This document shows positions 20,383 to 31,120 of a stretch of DNA of 64,000 nt, piece by piece (the stretch's first letter is position 1; each line of letters begins with the position of its first letter). Made by a program: the position numbers and the translations under genes. The notes beneath the pieces are model-generated. The model had not been told where the DNA came from and searched no databases. It saw only the letters and a list, made by a program, of their open reading frames with translations. Source of the stretch: Parvibaculaceae bacterium PLY_AMNH_Bact1. Lineage in GTDB: Bacteria > Pseudomonadota > Alphaproteobacteria > Parvibaculales > Parvibaculaceae. Location: assembly GCA_032881465.1 (NCBI GenBank), contig CP126168.1:1488001-1552000 (forward strand), given 5' to 3'.

Positions 20383-21506
20383 GCGTCCATGAACTGAACG
20401 CCAAGGGCGGCAGCGTATCAACAGACGCTGCGCAGTTGCTTAATGCCATGCCGCATCCAGTGATTTCAGTTGGTGACAATCTACAAGCCAGTTTCGTCAA
20501 CGACGCGGCTGAGCAGTTTTTTGACGCAAGTCGTGCGGTGCTCACGCGATATCCGCTATCTGAATTTGTCTCATTCGGAAGCCCTCTCCTGTCCCTGATC
20601 AGTCAGGTCATGGAGAATAAGGCGTCGGTAAATGAGTATGGTGTGGAGCTTGCCTCGCCTCGTTTTGGCGAGCGCGCCGTCGATATACAGGTTTCGCCTA
20701 TCATTGATGCACCGGGAACAGTTCTGGTCATTCTGCAAGAGCGGACAATGGCCCATAAGATGGACCGCCAACTGACTCACCGGGGGGCTGCGCGGTCAGT
20801 CGCTGGCATGGCGGGCGTGTTGGCCCACGAAATCAAAAACCCGCTCTCAGGTATTCGCGGTGCAGCGCAGTTGCTCGAACAAGCGGCCAGTGAAGATGAT
20901 CGCGCCTTGACGCGGCTGATATGCGACGAAACAGACCGCATCTGTGGGTTGGTTGACCGGATGGAGGTGTTTTCCGACGAAAGGCCGATACCTCGCGTGC
21001 CCACGAACATCCACGTTGTATTGGGCCGGGTAAAGCAGCTGGCTACCAACGGCTTTGCGAGTTCGATCAAGGTTACGGAGGAATATGACCCATCACTGCC
21101 CCCTGTGCCTGGCGATCAGGATCAACTCATCCAGGTGTTTTTAAACTTGGTGAAAAATGCCGCTGAAGCGATTGATAAGCCAGAGGGTGAAATCACGCTA
21201 ACAACAGCCTTTCGACCTGGGGTTCGCCTCTCTGTTCCTGGTAGTCAGGAACGTGTCGGTCTGCCTATTGAGATCTGCATCATCGATAACGGGCCTGGGG
21301 TGCCTGACGATCTGCTGCCCTATCTATTCGATCCCTTCGTCACCACCAAAGCATCGGGTACAGGGTTGGGGTTGGCGCTCGTTGCCAAAATCATCGGGGA
21401 TCATGGCGGCATCATTGAATGCGACAGCCAGCCAAGACGTACCATTTTTCGTGTGTTGCTGCCGATGCACTCGGCAGATGAACCGAGCCAACAGAGAGAA
21501 AGCTAA
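20379..21506 (+). CDS. ntrB: nitrogen regulation histidine kinase NtrB
   Basis: Cytoplasmic sensor kinase/phosphatase for NtrC, normally controlled by PII. The 375-residue protein has an N-terminal PAS domain (about 15-120) and a HisKA domain with [19 protein letters not shown] (phospho-acceptor His near 148). The ATPase domain has an N-box ([10 protein letters not shown]), G1 ([19 protein letters not shown]) and G2 ([12 protein letters not shown]). No membrane segment is present, as expected. It is coupled to dusB by a four-base overlap and followed by ntrC after three bases. Confidence 0.95.
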   Translation: MSVHELNAKGGSVSTDAAQLLNAMPHPVISVGDNLQASFVNDAAEQFFDASRAVLTRYPLSEFVSFGSPLLSLISQVMENKASVNEYGVELASPRFGERAVDIQVSPIIDAPGTVLVILQERTMAHKMDRQLTHRGAARSVAGMAGVLAHEIKNPLSGIRGAAQLLEQAASEDDRALTRLICDETDRICGLVDRMEVFSDERPIPRVPTNIHVVLGRVKQLATNGFASSIKVTEEYDPSLPPVPGDQDQLIQVFLNLVKNAAEAIDKPEGEITLTTAFRPGVRLSVPGSQERVGLPIEICIIDNGPGVPDDLLPYLFDPFVTTKASGTGLGLALVAKIIGDHGGIIECDSQPRRTIFRVLLPMHSADEPSQQRES

Positions 21507-21509
21507 CCC

Positions 21510-22952
21510 ATGCCGTCTGGAACCATTCTCATTGCAGATGATGACGCAGCGATAAGGACAGTCCTGAGTCACGCTCTTGGCCGGGTAGGGTACGATGTGC
21601 GGACCACGTCCAATGCTGCAACACTTTGGCGCTGGGCCAACCAGGGTGAGGGTGATCTGGTCTTTACAGACGTGGTCATGCCCGACGAGAACGGCTTTGA
21701 TCTACTGCCACGGATCAAGAAAGTACGGCCCGAATTACCTGTGATCGTGATGAGCGCGCAGAACACGTTGATGACGGCTATTACCGCAGCTGAACGCGGG
21801 GCTTACGAGTATCTGCCAAAACCGTTCGATCTGAATGAAGTGGTAGCAGTGGCCGAGCGTGCTCTGACAACACCTGGTGCGAGCGCCGTGCCGGCTGCGC
21901 AGCAGGATGATGAAGATAAGATCCCGCTCATCGGCCGGTCGCCAGCGATGCAGGAAATCTATCGAGTTCTTGCGCGCCTTATGCAAACGGATCTGTCCGT
22001 GATGGTTTCAGGCGAAAGCGGAACCGGCAAAGAGCTGGTGGCGAAGGCACTGCATGACTATGGAAAACGGCGGCATGGGCCATTCGTCGCCATCAACATG
22101 GCGGCAATTCCTCGGGAGCTGATCGAAAGTGAACTGTTTGGTCATGAGAAGGGGGCCTTCACGGGCGCCAGCCAAAGAAGCACTGGACGTTTTCAACAGG
22201 CTGAGGGGGGAACACTCTTCCTCGACGAAATCGGCGACATGCCAATGGAAGCTCAAACACGCCTACTGCGTGTGCTCCAAGAGGGTGAATACACAACTGT
22301 GGGCGGACGGACGCCGATCAAAACCGATGTTCGCATCGTTGCGGCGACCAACCGCGATTTGCGGCAACTCATCAATCAGGGTCTGTTTCGCGAGGACCTG
22401 TTTTACCGTCTAAACGTAGTGCCCATTCGTCTGCCACCTTTGCGAGAGCGCACAGAAGATATTCCCGATCTTGTCAGGCACTTTCTGACCTTGGCTCAGG
22501 AAGAAGGGCTGGCGCCCAAAACCGTTGATGCAGACGGCATGGATTTCCTGAAACGCTATCGATGGCCTGGAAATGTGCGCGAGCTTGAAAACCTCGTACG
22601 GCGCTTGGCAGCGCTATACACTGAAGACACGATTGGGGTGTCGGTGCTTCAGTCCGAGTTAACTGAGCCTGCTTTCGGCCCCGTGTCTGAACCTGCTGCG
22701 ATTGACGAAGGTTTGGCGGAAATGGTGGAACGCGTGCTCAGCCGAGAGTTTGCCTCACATGGTGATCAGCTGCCACCCGAAGGTCTCTACGAACGTGTCC
22801 TCAAGGATATTGAGAAACCACTATTCACGATAAGCTTGGCGGCAACCCGGGGAAACCAGATAAAAGCTGCCCAGTTGTTAGGGATAAACCGCAATACACT
22901 CCGCAAAAAAATACGCGAACTGGACGTGCAGGTCGTACGAATGCCCCGTTAA
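21510..22952 (+). CDS. ntrC: nitrogen regulation response regulator NtrC
   Basis: Sigma-54 activator of nitrogen-assimilation genes. In 480 residues it has a receiver domain (acceptor Asp in [13 protein letters not shown]) and a AAA+ domain with Walker A ([15 protein letters not shown]). The sigma-54 contact loop is EKGAFTGAS and Walker B is [13 protein letters not shown] Fis-type helix-turn-helix lies at the end ([20 protein letters not shown]). The GAFTGA loop is intact, unlike in NtrX below, so it should activate sigma-54 promoters. Confidence 0.96.
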   Translation: MPSGTILIADDDAAIRTVLSHALGRVGYDVRTTSNAATLWRWANQGEGDLVFTDVVMPDENGFDLLPRIKKVRPELPVIVMSAQNTLMTAITAAERGAYEYLPKPFDLNEVVAVAERALTTPGASAVPAAQQDDEDKIPLIGRSPAMQEIYRVLARLMQTDLSVMVSGESGTGKELVAKALHDYGKRRHGPFVAINMAAIPRELIESELFGHEKGAFTGASQRSTGRFQQAEGGTLFLDEIGDMPMEAQTRLLRVLQEGEYTTVGGRTPIKTDVRIVAATNRDLRQLINQGLFREDLFYRLNVVPIRLPPLRERTEDIPDLVRHFLTLAQEEGLAPKTVDADGMDFLKRYRWPGNVRELENLVRRLAALYTEDTIGVSVLQSELTEPAFGPVSEPAAIDEGLAEMVERVLSREFASHGDQLPPEGLYERVLKDIEKPLFTISLAATRGNQIKAAQLLGINRNTLRKKIRELDVQVVRMPR

Positions 22953-23051
22953 CCTCCATCGCAACCAGCTTTGCAAACTGATGTAATCCTGCAACATTGT
23001 TGTTGATAGAGCGCGCAACAAGCGCCAGAATGCGCCAATCGTCGATGGTCC

Positions 23052-25427
23052 GTGACCTTGACGACACAGGTTCTGTCCTTGGATAGGCAGAGCAGCAACA
23101 GTTCAGGATGGTTTGAAGCCTCAATGGCGACGCTCGACTACATGACGACTTGGTCCGGCTGGGTGCGGAAGTCCGAATTGGGCAGGCGCCTTCGTCTGGG
23201 CACCGTTTTGCCGATTAGCCTTGTGGTCGTGGCGGTGTTTTTGGGCACCTTCACCTATATGACCTTGACGGGGCTCACGCCGTTCGCGCCGAGCAAGGGT
23301 ATTGTCACCACTCTCTTGTTGGCAAATTTCTTTGTTGCCCTGGTTCTTGCTGGCCTCATTGGTTGGCGGGTCATCAGATTGGTAATGGAGCGGCATAGCG
23401 GCATCGCCGGTGCGAAGCTTCACGCCCGGCTGGTGACCATGTTCTCGCTGATTGCGGTTCTCCCAGCGATCACTGTGGCTGTTTTTGCGGTGGTTACCTT
23501 AGACCGCGGGCTTGATACCTGGTTTAGCGAACGAACCCGGGCCATCATTGATAATGCTTTGCAGGTCGCAGAAGCCTATCTCGATGAGCACCATCAGGTT
23601 CTGCGGTTGGATGTGCTGGCAATGGCGAACGACCTTAATCGCGCTGCCCCTTATCTCACGTCAAACTATCAACGTGGACAGCAACTTCTGGCAACGCAGG
23701 CCGCTCTGCGGTCTCTCCCTGCCGCCTACTTGGTTGATAGAGAAGGCAAAACGGTGCTCCGCGCGACCGCAGCGGTGGCTCCATCTATGGGAATCCCTGG
23801 TCTCGACCAGTTTGATAAGGCGGATGAAGGCTTGGTCGTGCTCTACACGGCGAACGACGGAGACCAAATTCGAGCGCTGGTAAAACTGCCTGCATTTGAC
23901 AATACCTATCTCTACGTTGCCCGTTTTGTTGATGCGCGCGTCCTCGATCACCTCGCCCTCACACAAGCAGCGGTGACTGAATACGAAACGCTTGAAGGCG
24001 GGCTGAGTTCGGTTCAAGTCACCTTCGCGCTGATATACGTGACCTTGGCGCTCGTTGTTTTATTGGCGGCCATTTGGCTGGGGCTCTGGGCGGCAAACCG
24101 AATCGTCTCCCCCATTGGGAGCCTTGTGACTGCTGCTGAATGCGTCAGTGGTGGTGATCTCACGACCCGTGTCGATATTGGGAATAATGACGATGAGATC
24201 GAAACGCTGGGGCGCGCATTCAATCGCATGACGAGCCAAATTGAAAACCAGCAAAACGAATTGGTGACAGCAAACTATGAGCTTGATGATCGCCGCCGTT
24301 TTACGGAAGCGGTGCTCGCGGGCGTGAGTGCAGGTGTGATCGGCCTCGACGCTGATATGCGCGTCAACCACGCCAACCGTGCTGCCCAGGACTTTTTGGG
24401 CCTTGATGAGGCGTCATTGGATGGTCTTCTTTTATCGGAGGCTGCACCTGAGCTCTCCTCTGTTGTCCTTGCTGCAATGACCCAGGTCCGAGGCTCCGCG
24501 AGAGACCAGGTGGTCTTGCTTCGTTCTGGAAGGGAGCGAACGCTCAATGTTCGGGTCACCGGCGAAAAATCTAGTGGTGATCTTCAGGGATATGTTCTGA
24601 CATTTGATGACATTACCGAACTCGTTGCTGCGCAGCGTAATGCGGCTTGGTCTGATGTTGCCAGGCGTATTGCTCATGAAATTAAGAACCCGCTAACTCC
24701 GATCCAGCTTTCGGCCGAACGTTTGCGACGCAAATATGCAGGTGAAGTCGCAAATGATCCTGAAGTATTTCAACAATGTACGGATACAATTATACGCCAG
24801 GTCGGTGATATTGGACGAATGGTAGACGAGTTTTCGTCTTTCGCGCGGATGCCTGAAGCCGTCATGAAAGACGCCGACCTTGGCGAGATTGTCCGCCAGG
24901 CAGTCTTTCTTCAGCGTGTGGCCCATCCGGAAATCGAGTATGTGCTCTCCTTGCAAGAAGCGCCTATCAGCTTTCAAGGGGATGCGCGGCTTATCAGCCA
25001 GGCGCTGACCAATATTCTGAAGAACGCGGCAGAGGCCGTCGACGGTAAAGAGGAAGAATCGGCAGACGGTTCAAACAGGATCGAAACCCGTGTGACTTCC
25101 GATGGCCGCACTATTGAGATATTGGTAACGGACACCGGCCGTGGTCTCCCGAACACCGGCCGGATGCGTTTGACCGAGCCCTACATGACAACGCGGACAA
25201 AAGGCACTGGGCTAGGCTTGGCGATCGTTAAAAAAATCATGGAAGACCATGGCGGGACGCTTGATCTTTTGGATGCACCTAAGGATGAGGGATGGGCGAA
25301 TGGTGCCAGGGTGGTACTCCGTTTCCCGTGTGTCACTCATCAATTGGACGATGTGAGCGACGAAGAGAATAACGAGTCTGTGGCAATGGACCGAATGAGT
25401 TTAGTAGAAACAGGTAGAGGCGGCTGA
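23052..25427 (+). CDS. ntrY: nitrogen regulation sensor kinase NtrY
   Basis: Membrane histidine kinase paired with NtrX. In up to 791 residues it has about four membrane segments: three before residue 150 and one near 325-345. A long extracytoplasmic loop lies between about 155 and 320. HAMP, PAS and kinase domains follow. The phospho-acceptor is in [19 protein letters not shown], the N-box in NILKNAAEAVDG, and G2 is GTGLGLAIVKKI. The given start is a GTG; an ATG at 23124 would lose 24 poorly conserved residues and is equally possible. It overlaps ntrX by one base. Confidence 0.92.
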   Translation: MTLTTQVLSLDRQSSNSSGWFEASMATLDYMTTWSGWVRKSELGRRLRLGTVLPISLVVVAVFLGTFTYMTLTGLTPFAPSKGIVTTLLLANFFVALVLAGLIGWRVIRLVMERHSGIAGAKLHARLVTMFSLIAVLPAITVAVFAVVTLDRGLDTWFSERTRAIIDNALQVAEAYLDEHHQVLRLDVLAMANDLNRAAPYLTSNYQRGQQLLATQAALRSLPAAYLVDREGKTVLRATAAVAPSMGIPGLDQFDKADEGLVVLYTANDGDQIRALVKLPAFDNTYLYVARFVDARVLDHLALTQAAVTEYETLEGGLSSVQVTFALIYVTLALVVLLAAIWLGLWAANRIVSPIGSLVTAAECVSGGDLTTRVDIGNNDDEIETLGRAFNRMTSQIENQQNELVTANYELDDRRRFTEAVLAGVSAGVIGLDADMRVNHANRAAQDFLGLDEASLDGLLLSEAAPELSSVVLAAMTQVRGSARDQVVLLRSGRERTLNVRVTGEKSSGDLQGYVLTFDDITELVAAQRNAAWSDVARRIAHEIKNPLTPIQLSAERLRRKYAGEVANDPEVFQQCTDTIIRQVGDIGRMVDEFSSFARMPEAVMKDADLGEIVRQAVFLQRVAHPEIEYVLSLQEAPISFQGDARLISQALTNILKNAAEAVDGKEEESADGSNRIETRVTSDGRTIEILVTDTGRGLPNTGRMRLTEPYMTTRTKGTGLGLAIVKKIMEDHGGTLDLLDAPKDEGWANGARVVLRFPCVTHQLDDVSDEENNESVAMDRMSLVETGRGG

Positions 25428-26821
25428 TGGCTTCCGAAATACTAATAGTTGACGATGAAGCGGATATTCGCGAACTGATCTCTGGCATCCTGTCTGATGA
25501 AGGCTATGAGACGCGAGTAGCTGCAGACAGTGATGGTGTGCTGCAGGCCTTGGAACAGCGCATGCCAAGTCTTGTGGTGCTCGACATTTGGCTCCAGGGA
25601 AGCCGTCTGGATGGGCTGGAAGTGCTTGATGTCATCTCTGAGCGATATCCAGACCTGCCTGTCGTGATCATCAGTGGTCACGGGAATATTGAGACCGCTG
25701 TGTCGGCAATAAAGAAGGGCGCATATGACTTTGTTGAAAAGCCCTTCAAGGCTGATCGGTTGATCCTGATTATCCGGCGAGCAATAGAGGCCCACCGTCT
25801 TCGCAAGGAGAATGCAGAACTGCGCGTGAAAGTGGGCCAGGAAACGACTCTGATTGGTGCCTCTCCAAACATCAATATCGTGCGGCAAACCGTTGATAAG
25901 GTAGCACCGACAGGAAGTCGGGTGCTGATCTGCGGGCCCTCTGGGTGTGGCAAGGAGGTTGTTGCGCGTTTACTCCATGCGTCATCCAGGCGCGCGAACA
26001 GCCCTTTCGTTGCGATTAATGCGGCGACAATGGCGCCGGACCGGATGGAGATTGAGCTCTTTGGCACAGAAGAGGGCACCGACGGACCACGTAAGGTCGG
26101 GGTATTCGAGCAGGCACATGGTGGGACACTCTTCCTCGATGAAGTCGCAGACATGCCGCTTGAAACTCAGAGCAAAATTCTGCGCGTCCTTGTAGAGCAG
26201 ACTTTTGTGCGTGTTGGGGGGAACAGCAAAGTTAAAGTCGATGTACGCGTTGTCTCTTCATCAAGTAAAGACCTTCGTGAAGAAATCTCAGCGGGACGTT
26301 TCCGCGAAGATCTTTTTCATCGTTTGAACGTTGTACCCATCAATGTGCCTTCATTGGAGCAGCGCAGAGATGATATTCCATTGCTCGTTGATCATTTTGT
26401 TGCGCAGATTTCCAGGTCATCAGGCTTGCCGCCGCGCAGAGTGAGTGAAGATGCAATGGCCGCGTTGCAGTCTTACTCTTGGCCGGGGAATGTTCGGCAG
26501 CTGCGGAACAATATTGAGCGTTTGATGATCCTGACATCGTCGGAATCCAATGCCGTGATTACGGCAGACAAATTGCCGACGGATGAAAGCACCGCACCAT
26601 CCAACGGAATGAACGGGTCAGGTGGCGAGCATATTATGTCGATGCCTTTGCGGGAAGCGCGGGAGACTTTTGAACGAGATTATCTGATTGCGCAGATTGG
26701 TCGTTTTGGGGGAAATATCTCTAGGACAGCAGCCTTTATCGGCATGGAACGATCTGCCCTTCACAGAAAACTGAAGTCGCTTGGCGTCAATACCTCCGAT
26801 CGCACGTCATTGCAGGTCTAG
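25427..26821 (+). CDS. ntrX: nitrogen regulation response regulator NtrX
   Basis: Response regulator of the NtrY/NtrX pair. In 464 residues it has a receiver domain (VVLDIWLQGSRLDGLEVL, with the alphaproteobacterial SRLDG insertion), a AAA+ domain (Walker A GPSGCGKEV, Walker [13 protein letters not shown]) and a Fis-type helix-turn-helix (GGNISRTAAFIGMERSALH). The sigma-54 contact loop GAFTGA is missing: the matching place reads EEGTDGPRKVGVFEQ. This is usual for NtrX and implies it does not work as a classical sigma-54 activator. TGATG overlap with ntrY. Confidence 0.94.
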   Translation: MASEILIVDDEADIRELISGILSDEGYETRVAADSDGVLQALEQRMPSLVVLDIWLQGSRLDGLEVLDVISERYPDLPVVIISGHGNIETAVSAIKKGAYDFVEKPFKADRLILIIRRAIEAHRLRKENAELRVKVGQETTLIGASPNINIVRQTVDKVAPTGSRVLICGPSGCGKEVVARLLHASSRRANSPFVAINAATMAPDRMEIELFGTEEGTDGPRKVGVFEQAHGGTLFLDEVADMPLETQSKILRVLVEQTFVRVGGNSKVKVDVRVVSSSSKDLREEISAGRFREDLFHRLNVVPINVPSLEQRRDDIPLLVDHFVAQISRSSGLPPRRVSEDAMAALQSYSWPGNVRQLRNNIERLMILTSSESNAVITADKLPTDESTAPSNGMNGSGGEHIMSMPLREARETFERDYLIAQIGRFGGNISRTAAFIGMERSALHRKLKSLGVNTSDRTSLQV

Positions 26822-26878
26822 AGATGTGCAGACAATTGGATCAACCTCCATCAACATGTTCAAGAAAGAACAGATGAT

Positions 26879-28255
26879 ATGAAAGTCATCATATGCGGCG
26901 CTGGGCAGGTAGGTTTTGGTATCGCCCGACAACTGGCCGCAGAAAACAACGACGTAACAGTCGTCGATCAGTCTGCAGAGTTAGTTCAACGAGTGTCTGA
27001 TATCCTGGACGTCCGGGCAATTGTGGGGCATGGCGCGCATCCAGATGTGCTTGAACGCGCGGGAGCTCCTGATGCAGATATGCTGATTGCAGTGACGTTC
27101 CATGACGAAGTGAACATGGTCGCCTGCCAGCTCGCACATTCGGTCTTTAATGTGCCCACAAAAATTGCGCGGATCAGGGCGCAGAGCTATCTGCAGGCGG
27201 GGTTCCAGGACCTGTTCGCTCGCGATCATATGCCGATTGATGTGATTATCTCACCAGAACTGGAAGTTGGACGTACAGTGCTTCGTCGATTGGCTGTTCC
27301 TGGTGCTTTTGACATTCTTGAATTCGCTGATGGCGCTGTGAATGTTGTGGGAGTTGCTCTGGACGAAGACTGTCCCATCGTAAACACACCGTTGAGGCAG
27401 CTCACGGAACTGTTCCCGGATCTGAAAGCACGGGTTGTCGGAATTGTCCGCAATGGCAATCTTTTTGTTCCGCATTCAGAAGACCAGATGATTGTGGGCG
27501 ATCAGGTGTATTTCGCTGCTGACAAAGCAGAAGTCCGACGCACTCTGTCGATTTTCGGCCATGAAGAACAGGAGGCGCGCAAAGTTCTGATCGTAGGTGC
27601 TGGCAACATTGGTCTGTATGTGGCTCAAGAGTTGGAGAAACAGCATAGTGGCGTTCGTGTGAAAGTGCTCGAACGAAGTCGGGACCGCGCCATATTCGCA
27701 GCTGATAGGTTACAGCGAGCGATTGTTCTAAACGGTGACGGACTTGACCCGGAGCTGTTGCGTGAAGCTGGCGTCCAGGAGACTGAGACGATCGTGACAT
27801 TGACCAACGATGATCAGGTAAATCTACTGACATGCGTGCTGGCGAAGAGGGAAGGGGCCAGCCGCGCTCTGAGCCTCATTAACAATCAAACCTATTCACC
27901 TCTCATGCAGTCCCTTGGGATTGATGCATTTTTGAACCCGCGCTCGACAACGGTGAGCCACGTGTTACGCCATGTAAGGCGTGGGCGTATTCGAGGACTG
28001 CAGGCGGTACAAGATGGGGCTGCAGAGGTGATCGAGGCAGAAGCATTGGAAACCTCGCCATTGGTAGGACAACCGTTGCGGGAAGTGGAATTGCCTGACG
28101 GTTTGATCGTAGGCGCGATCGCGAGGGAAGGTGAGGTTATTACGCCAAGCGGCGGAACAGAGATTCAATCTGGCGACAAGGTCGTTATGTTTGCGCAGCG
28201 CGATCAGGTCGCGACCGTCGAGCAGATGTTCCGCGTCAGTCTTGAATTTTTCTGA
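26879..28255 (+). CDS. trkA: Trk potassium uptake regulatory subunit TrkA
   Basis: Cytoplasmic NAD(H)-binding gating subunit of the Trk K+ channel. The 458-residue protein has two RCK repeats, each starting with a Rossmann motif: KVIICGAGQVGFGIARQL at the N-terminus and KVLIVGAGNIGLYVAQEL near residue 238. Each is followed by a TrkA_C domain. The gene stands between ntrX and trkH, the common alphaproteobacterial arrangement. Start ATG at 26879 after a 57-base spacer. Confidence 0.96.
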   Translation: MKVIICGAGQVGFGIARQLAAENNDVTVVDQSAELVQRVSDILDVRAIVGHGAHPDVLERAGAPDADMLIAVTFHDEVNMVACQLAHSVFNVPTKIARIRAQSYLQAGFQDLFARDHMPIDVIISPELEVGRTVLRRLAVPGAFDILEFADGAVNVVGVALDEDCPIVNTPLRQLTELFPDLKARVVGIVRNGNLFVPHSEDQMIVGDQVYFAADKAEVRRTLSIFGHEEQEARKVLIVGAGNIGLYVAQELEKQHSGVRVKVLERSRDRAIFAADRLQRAIVLNGDGLDPELLREAGVQETETIVTLTNDDQVNLLTCVLAKREGASRALSLINNQTYSPLMQSLGIDAFLNPRSTTVSHVLRHVRRGRIRGLQAVQDGAAEVIEAEALETSPLVGQPLREVELPDGLIVGAIAREGEVITPSGGTEIQSGDKVVMFAQRDQVATVEQMFRVSLEFF

Positions 28256-28277
28256 TCACGCCAATGCGGGCTGAACC

Positions 28278-29738
28278 ATGAGTTACAGCACTGTCCTACA
28301 CGCCCTCGGTTGGCTTCTCCTGCTTTTGGCTGGGGCAAGTCTGCTGCCATGGGTAATCGCGCTGTATAATGGGGAGAGTCAGTCGGTCATTGCGTTCTCA
28401 CTGTCTCTGCTTCTCATCGGGTTTGTCGGCGGCGCCCTCATCATGGCCTTTCGTGATGTAAAATACCGTCCGTCCAAGTACGATTTGCTGACGCTTGTCG
28501 TCGTGGGATGGCTCGCGATCCCGCTATTTGCAGCAGTCCCATTCTATGTCTCAGGCTTCTTGGGCAATCTGACGGACGCCTATTTTGAGGCGATATCTGG
28601 TTTCACCACAACCGGCGCCTCAGTCATTCCGACACTAGATGATGTTGATAGGGCCATCATTATGTGGCGGGCCGTTCTTCAATGGTTTGGGGGCTGGGCG
28701 AGCATTGTCATGGGAGCGGCCGTCTTGGCACCATTGGGTGTTGGCGGGATGGAACTGCGTGTGTCGCCACTAACGCGGGCTGACAAGTCGCGCGCGCTGG
28801 ATCGGTTTCGTGGGACGGCCGAAGCGGTTGGTGGCATCTACGCGGTCTTTACTGCGGGCGCTTTTCTGTCCATTTGGGCCGGCGGGGTACCGCCTTTCGA
28901 AGCGTTTTGTTTGGCCCTGTCCACTATTTCGACCGGTGGCTTCATGCCGTCAGACACCGCACTTTCAGATTTTAGAGCCCCATGGGCTATGGCGTTCCTC
29001 TTTGTATTTATGGGACTAGGTGCCATCAACTTTGCAACTCATAGGGCGGGCTTTCGTGGAAGGGGGGCTGAGTATCGAGAAGACCCTGAGCTTGTCTATC
29101 TTGGTGCGGCAGTCGCAGCCGCAGGTGTTTTGTTCGCCTTTCTAGCACTTGGTGAGACCGGAGACGTGGTAGCTGCGCTGGGAAACGGACTGTTTCTGGC
29201 GATGAGCCTCATCTCCGGAACAGCCTACATGTCACCGGATCCTTCATTGAATGCAGGACTGTCGAGTGTTTTCGTTATTGGCTTGGTCCTGATGGGCGGT
29301 GCAACGCTTTCGACTGCGGGTGGGATCAAGCTGATGCGGATCGCGCTGCTTGTTAAACAGAGCTCGCGCGAACTAAAGCGCTTAACACATCCCCATGGCA
29401 TTATTCGGACCCATTTCGGCCGACGGTCCATCACTATTCAAATTATGAAGTCCGTCTGGAGTTTTTTCGCTCTGTTTTTGGTGGTTTACGCAATTTTGGC
29501 GTCGCTCTTGGCAGCGTCTGGTCTTGGGTTCGAAGCAGCGTTGGTTGCCGCAGCATCAGCGATCGGAAATGCTGGCCCGGCATACGACCTGGTGAGGTCC
29601 TCGATGCTGGGTGTCAGTCCGCCTTATCCGGAAATGGCAGAGGCCACAAAGTGGATATTGGTAGTTGGGATGGTCCTAGGTCGGTTGGAACTGCTCGCGC
29701 TTGTTGCGCTTTTCAGCCGCGAGCAATGGCAAAGCTGA
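28278..29738 (+). CDS. trkH: Trk potassium transporter membrane subunit TrkH
   Basis: Inner-membrane pore of the Trk K+ uptake system. The 486-residue protein has many hydrophobic segments and the pore-loop (selectivity filter) regions ISGFTTTGASV, LSTISTGGFMPS, LISGTAYMS and AIGNAGPAYDL, one per pseudo-repeat. It follows trkA by 22 bases. The stop is followed within 16 bases by the dat start, so transcription probably continues. Confidence 0.95.
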   Translation: MSYSTVLHALGWLLLLLAGASLLPWVIALYNGESQSVIAFSLSLLLIGFVGGALIMAFRDVKYRPSKYDLLTLVVVGWLAIPLFAAVPFYVSGFLGNLTDAYFEAISGFTTTGASVIPTLDDVDRAIIMWRAVLQWFGGWASIVMGAAVLAPLGVGGMELRVSPLTRADKSRALDRFRGTAEAVGGIYAVFTAGAFLSIWAGGVPPFEAFCLALSTISTGGFMPSDTALSDFRAPWAMAFLFVFMGLGAINFATHRAGFRGRGAEYREDPELVYLGAAVAAAGVLFAFLALGETGDVVAALGNGLFLAMSLISGTAYMSPDPSLNAGLSSVFVIGLVLMGGATLSTAGGIKLMRIALLVKQSSRELKRLTHPHGIIRTHFGRRSITIQIMKSVWSFFALFLVVYAILASLLAASGLGFEAALVAAASAIGNAGPAYDLVRSSMLGVSPPYPEMAEATKWILVVGMVLGRLELLALVALFSREQWQS

Positions 29739-29754
29739 GGGAGGAATTTCTGTT

Positions 29755-30615
29755 GTGACCCGCATTGCCTATGTGAACGGCTGCTACGCGCCCCACGCAA
29801 GCGCCGCAATACATATTGAAGACCGTGGCTTCCAGTTTGCAGACAGCGTGTATGAGGTCTGTGCCGTCGTGAATGGACACCTGATCGATGAGCAATGGCA
29901 TTTCGACAGGCTTCAGAGGTCGCTCGATCAACTGGAAATCCAAATTCCATTTACGTCTGATGTATTGGGAATAATCTACCGTGAAGTTCTCAGGAGAAAT
30001 CGCCTGCGCAATGCGATCATCTACTGCCAGGTGACCCGTGGCGTTGCTCGTCGTGACCATGCGTTCCCAGTAAAGCAGGTGCCTGCAACGGTCGTTGTCA
30101 CGGCAAAACCGATCGATGAGGAAGCTCTCGCCAAACGCCGCTCTGAAGGAGTTGCCGTCGTAACCCGACCGGATGAACGCTGGGCCAGGTGTGACATCAA
30201 ATCGACAGGGTTGCTTGCAAACGTGCTGGCGAAACAAAGTGCCCGAAGTGCTGGGGCTCATGAGGCGTGGCTTGTAGATGGTGACGACAACATCACCGAG
30301 GGAACATCGACAAATGCTTGGATTGTGACAAGCGGCGGAGTCCTGATCACCCGACAGTTGGACAATCATATTCTGGGGGGCGTCACACGCCTGGCACTTC
30401 TGGAATGCGCGACAAGTCTTGGGGTTTCAATAGAAGAACGCGCTTTCTCTAGAACGGAGGCGCTGTGTGCCGCAGAGGCGTTCTCATCTGCGTCGACAGT
30501 GGGTGCTCTGCCTGTCATCTCGATCGACCAGAATCAGATATCAGATGGAAGACCAGGGCCAATGACACAAAAACTGAATGGTCTTTATCGCTCGAGGGCC
30601 GGAAACTTGCCTTAA
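29755..30615 (+). CDS. dat: D-amino-acid transaminase / class IV aminotransferase
   Basis: PLP enzyme of fold type IV, 286 residues. It has the N-terminal family block IEDRGFQFADSVYEV and the PLP-binding Lys in CDIKSTGLLANVLAKQ. The cofactor-contact stretch is EGTSTNAWIV, and ARSAGAHEAWLVDGD is also typical. D-alanine aminotransferase is the customary annotation at this locus between trkH and hfq; branched-chain specificity cannot be excluded. The start is a GTG at 29755 preceded by GGGAGGAATT; longer in-frame versions would run into trkH. Confidence 0.9.
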   Translation: MTRIAYVNGCYAPHASAAIHIEDRGFQFADSVYEVCAVVNGHLIDEQWHFDRLQRSLDQLEIQIPFTSDVLGIIYREVLRRNRLRNAIIYCQVTRGVARRDHAFPVKQVPATVVVTAKPIDEEALAKRRSEGVAVVTRPDERWARCDIKSTGLLANVLAKQSARSAGAHEAWLVDGDDNITEGTSTNAWIVTSGGVLITRQLDNHILGGVTRLALLECATSLGVSIEERAFSRTEALCAAEAFSSASTVGALPVISIDQNQISDGRPGPMTQKLNGLYRSRAGNLP

Positions 30616-30871
30616 CTTAAGGGATTTCGAACTTTAGGCTGCTTGGGTACTGACCGCATCTCGATTTGGCCTATATGATATTGTCAGGGCCAGGTCGGGG
30701 TTGGAGCGATCACAGCGGGATGGTGGCCCTCACCCGCTAAATCAGGAGGAAGGCAGCGTTGATGTGGAAATAGCGCAGCCTTGCTAAATTAGGTGCGTGC
30801 AACGGCCATTTGATGCCAAAGATAGGAAAATCGGCAGAAGATGATACCGGCGCGACCCGGAATGGAAAAAA
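30616..30871. other. 256-base spacer before hfq
   Basis: No gene of normal length is seen. It probably holds the hfq promoter. A strong Shine-Dalgarno-like AGGAGGA at 30744-30750 is followed by a minimal reading frame ATG TGG AAA TAG (30762-30773), which may be chance. No terminator with a T-run is visible after dat. Confidence 0.4.
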
Positions 30872-31114
30872 ATGTCGGATAAACCGCAAAATCTCCAAGA
30901 TACTTTTCTCAACACCGTCCGAAAAAACAAGACGACGCTTACAATCTTTCTTGTGAACGGCGTAAAACTCCAGGGTGTGATAACCTGGTTTGACAATTTC
31001 TGCGTATTGCTGCGCCGGGATGGGCACTCCCAACTCGTATACAAGCATGCAATATCAACGATTATGCCAGGACAACCTGTCTCCCTGTTTGAGGGAGAAG
31101 AAGAGGAAAGTTGA
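30872..31114 (+). CDS. hfq: RNA chaperone Hfq
   Basis: Hexameric Sm-like protein that pairs small RNAs with mRNAs. The 80-residue product has the Sm1 block [19 protein letters not shown] and the Sm2 motif [10 protein letters not shown]. The Lys-His of the proximal U-rich RNA pocket (YKH) is present. The C-terminal tail is short, as usual in Alphaproteobacteria. hflX follows after six bases, reproducing the well-known hfq-hflX pair. Confidence 0.97.
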   Translation: MSDKPQNLQDTFLNTVRKNKTTLTIFLVNGVKLQGVITWFDNFCVLLRRDGHSQLVYKHAISTIMPGQPVSLFEGEEEES

Positions 31115-31120
31115 GGTCGC

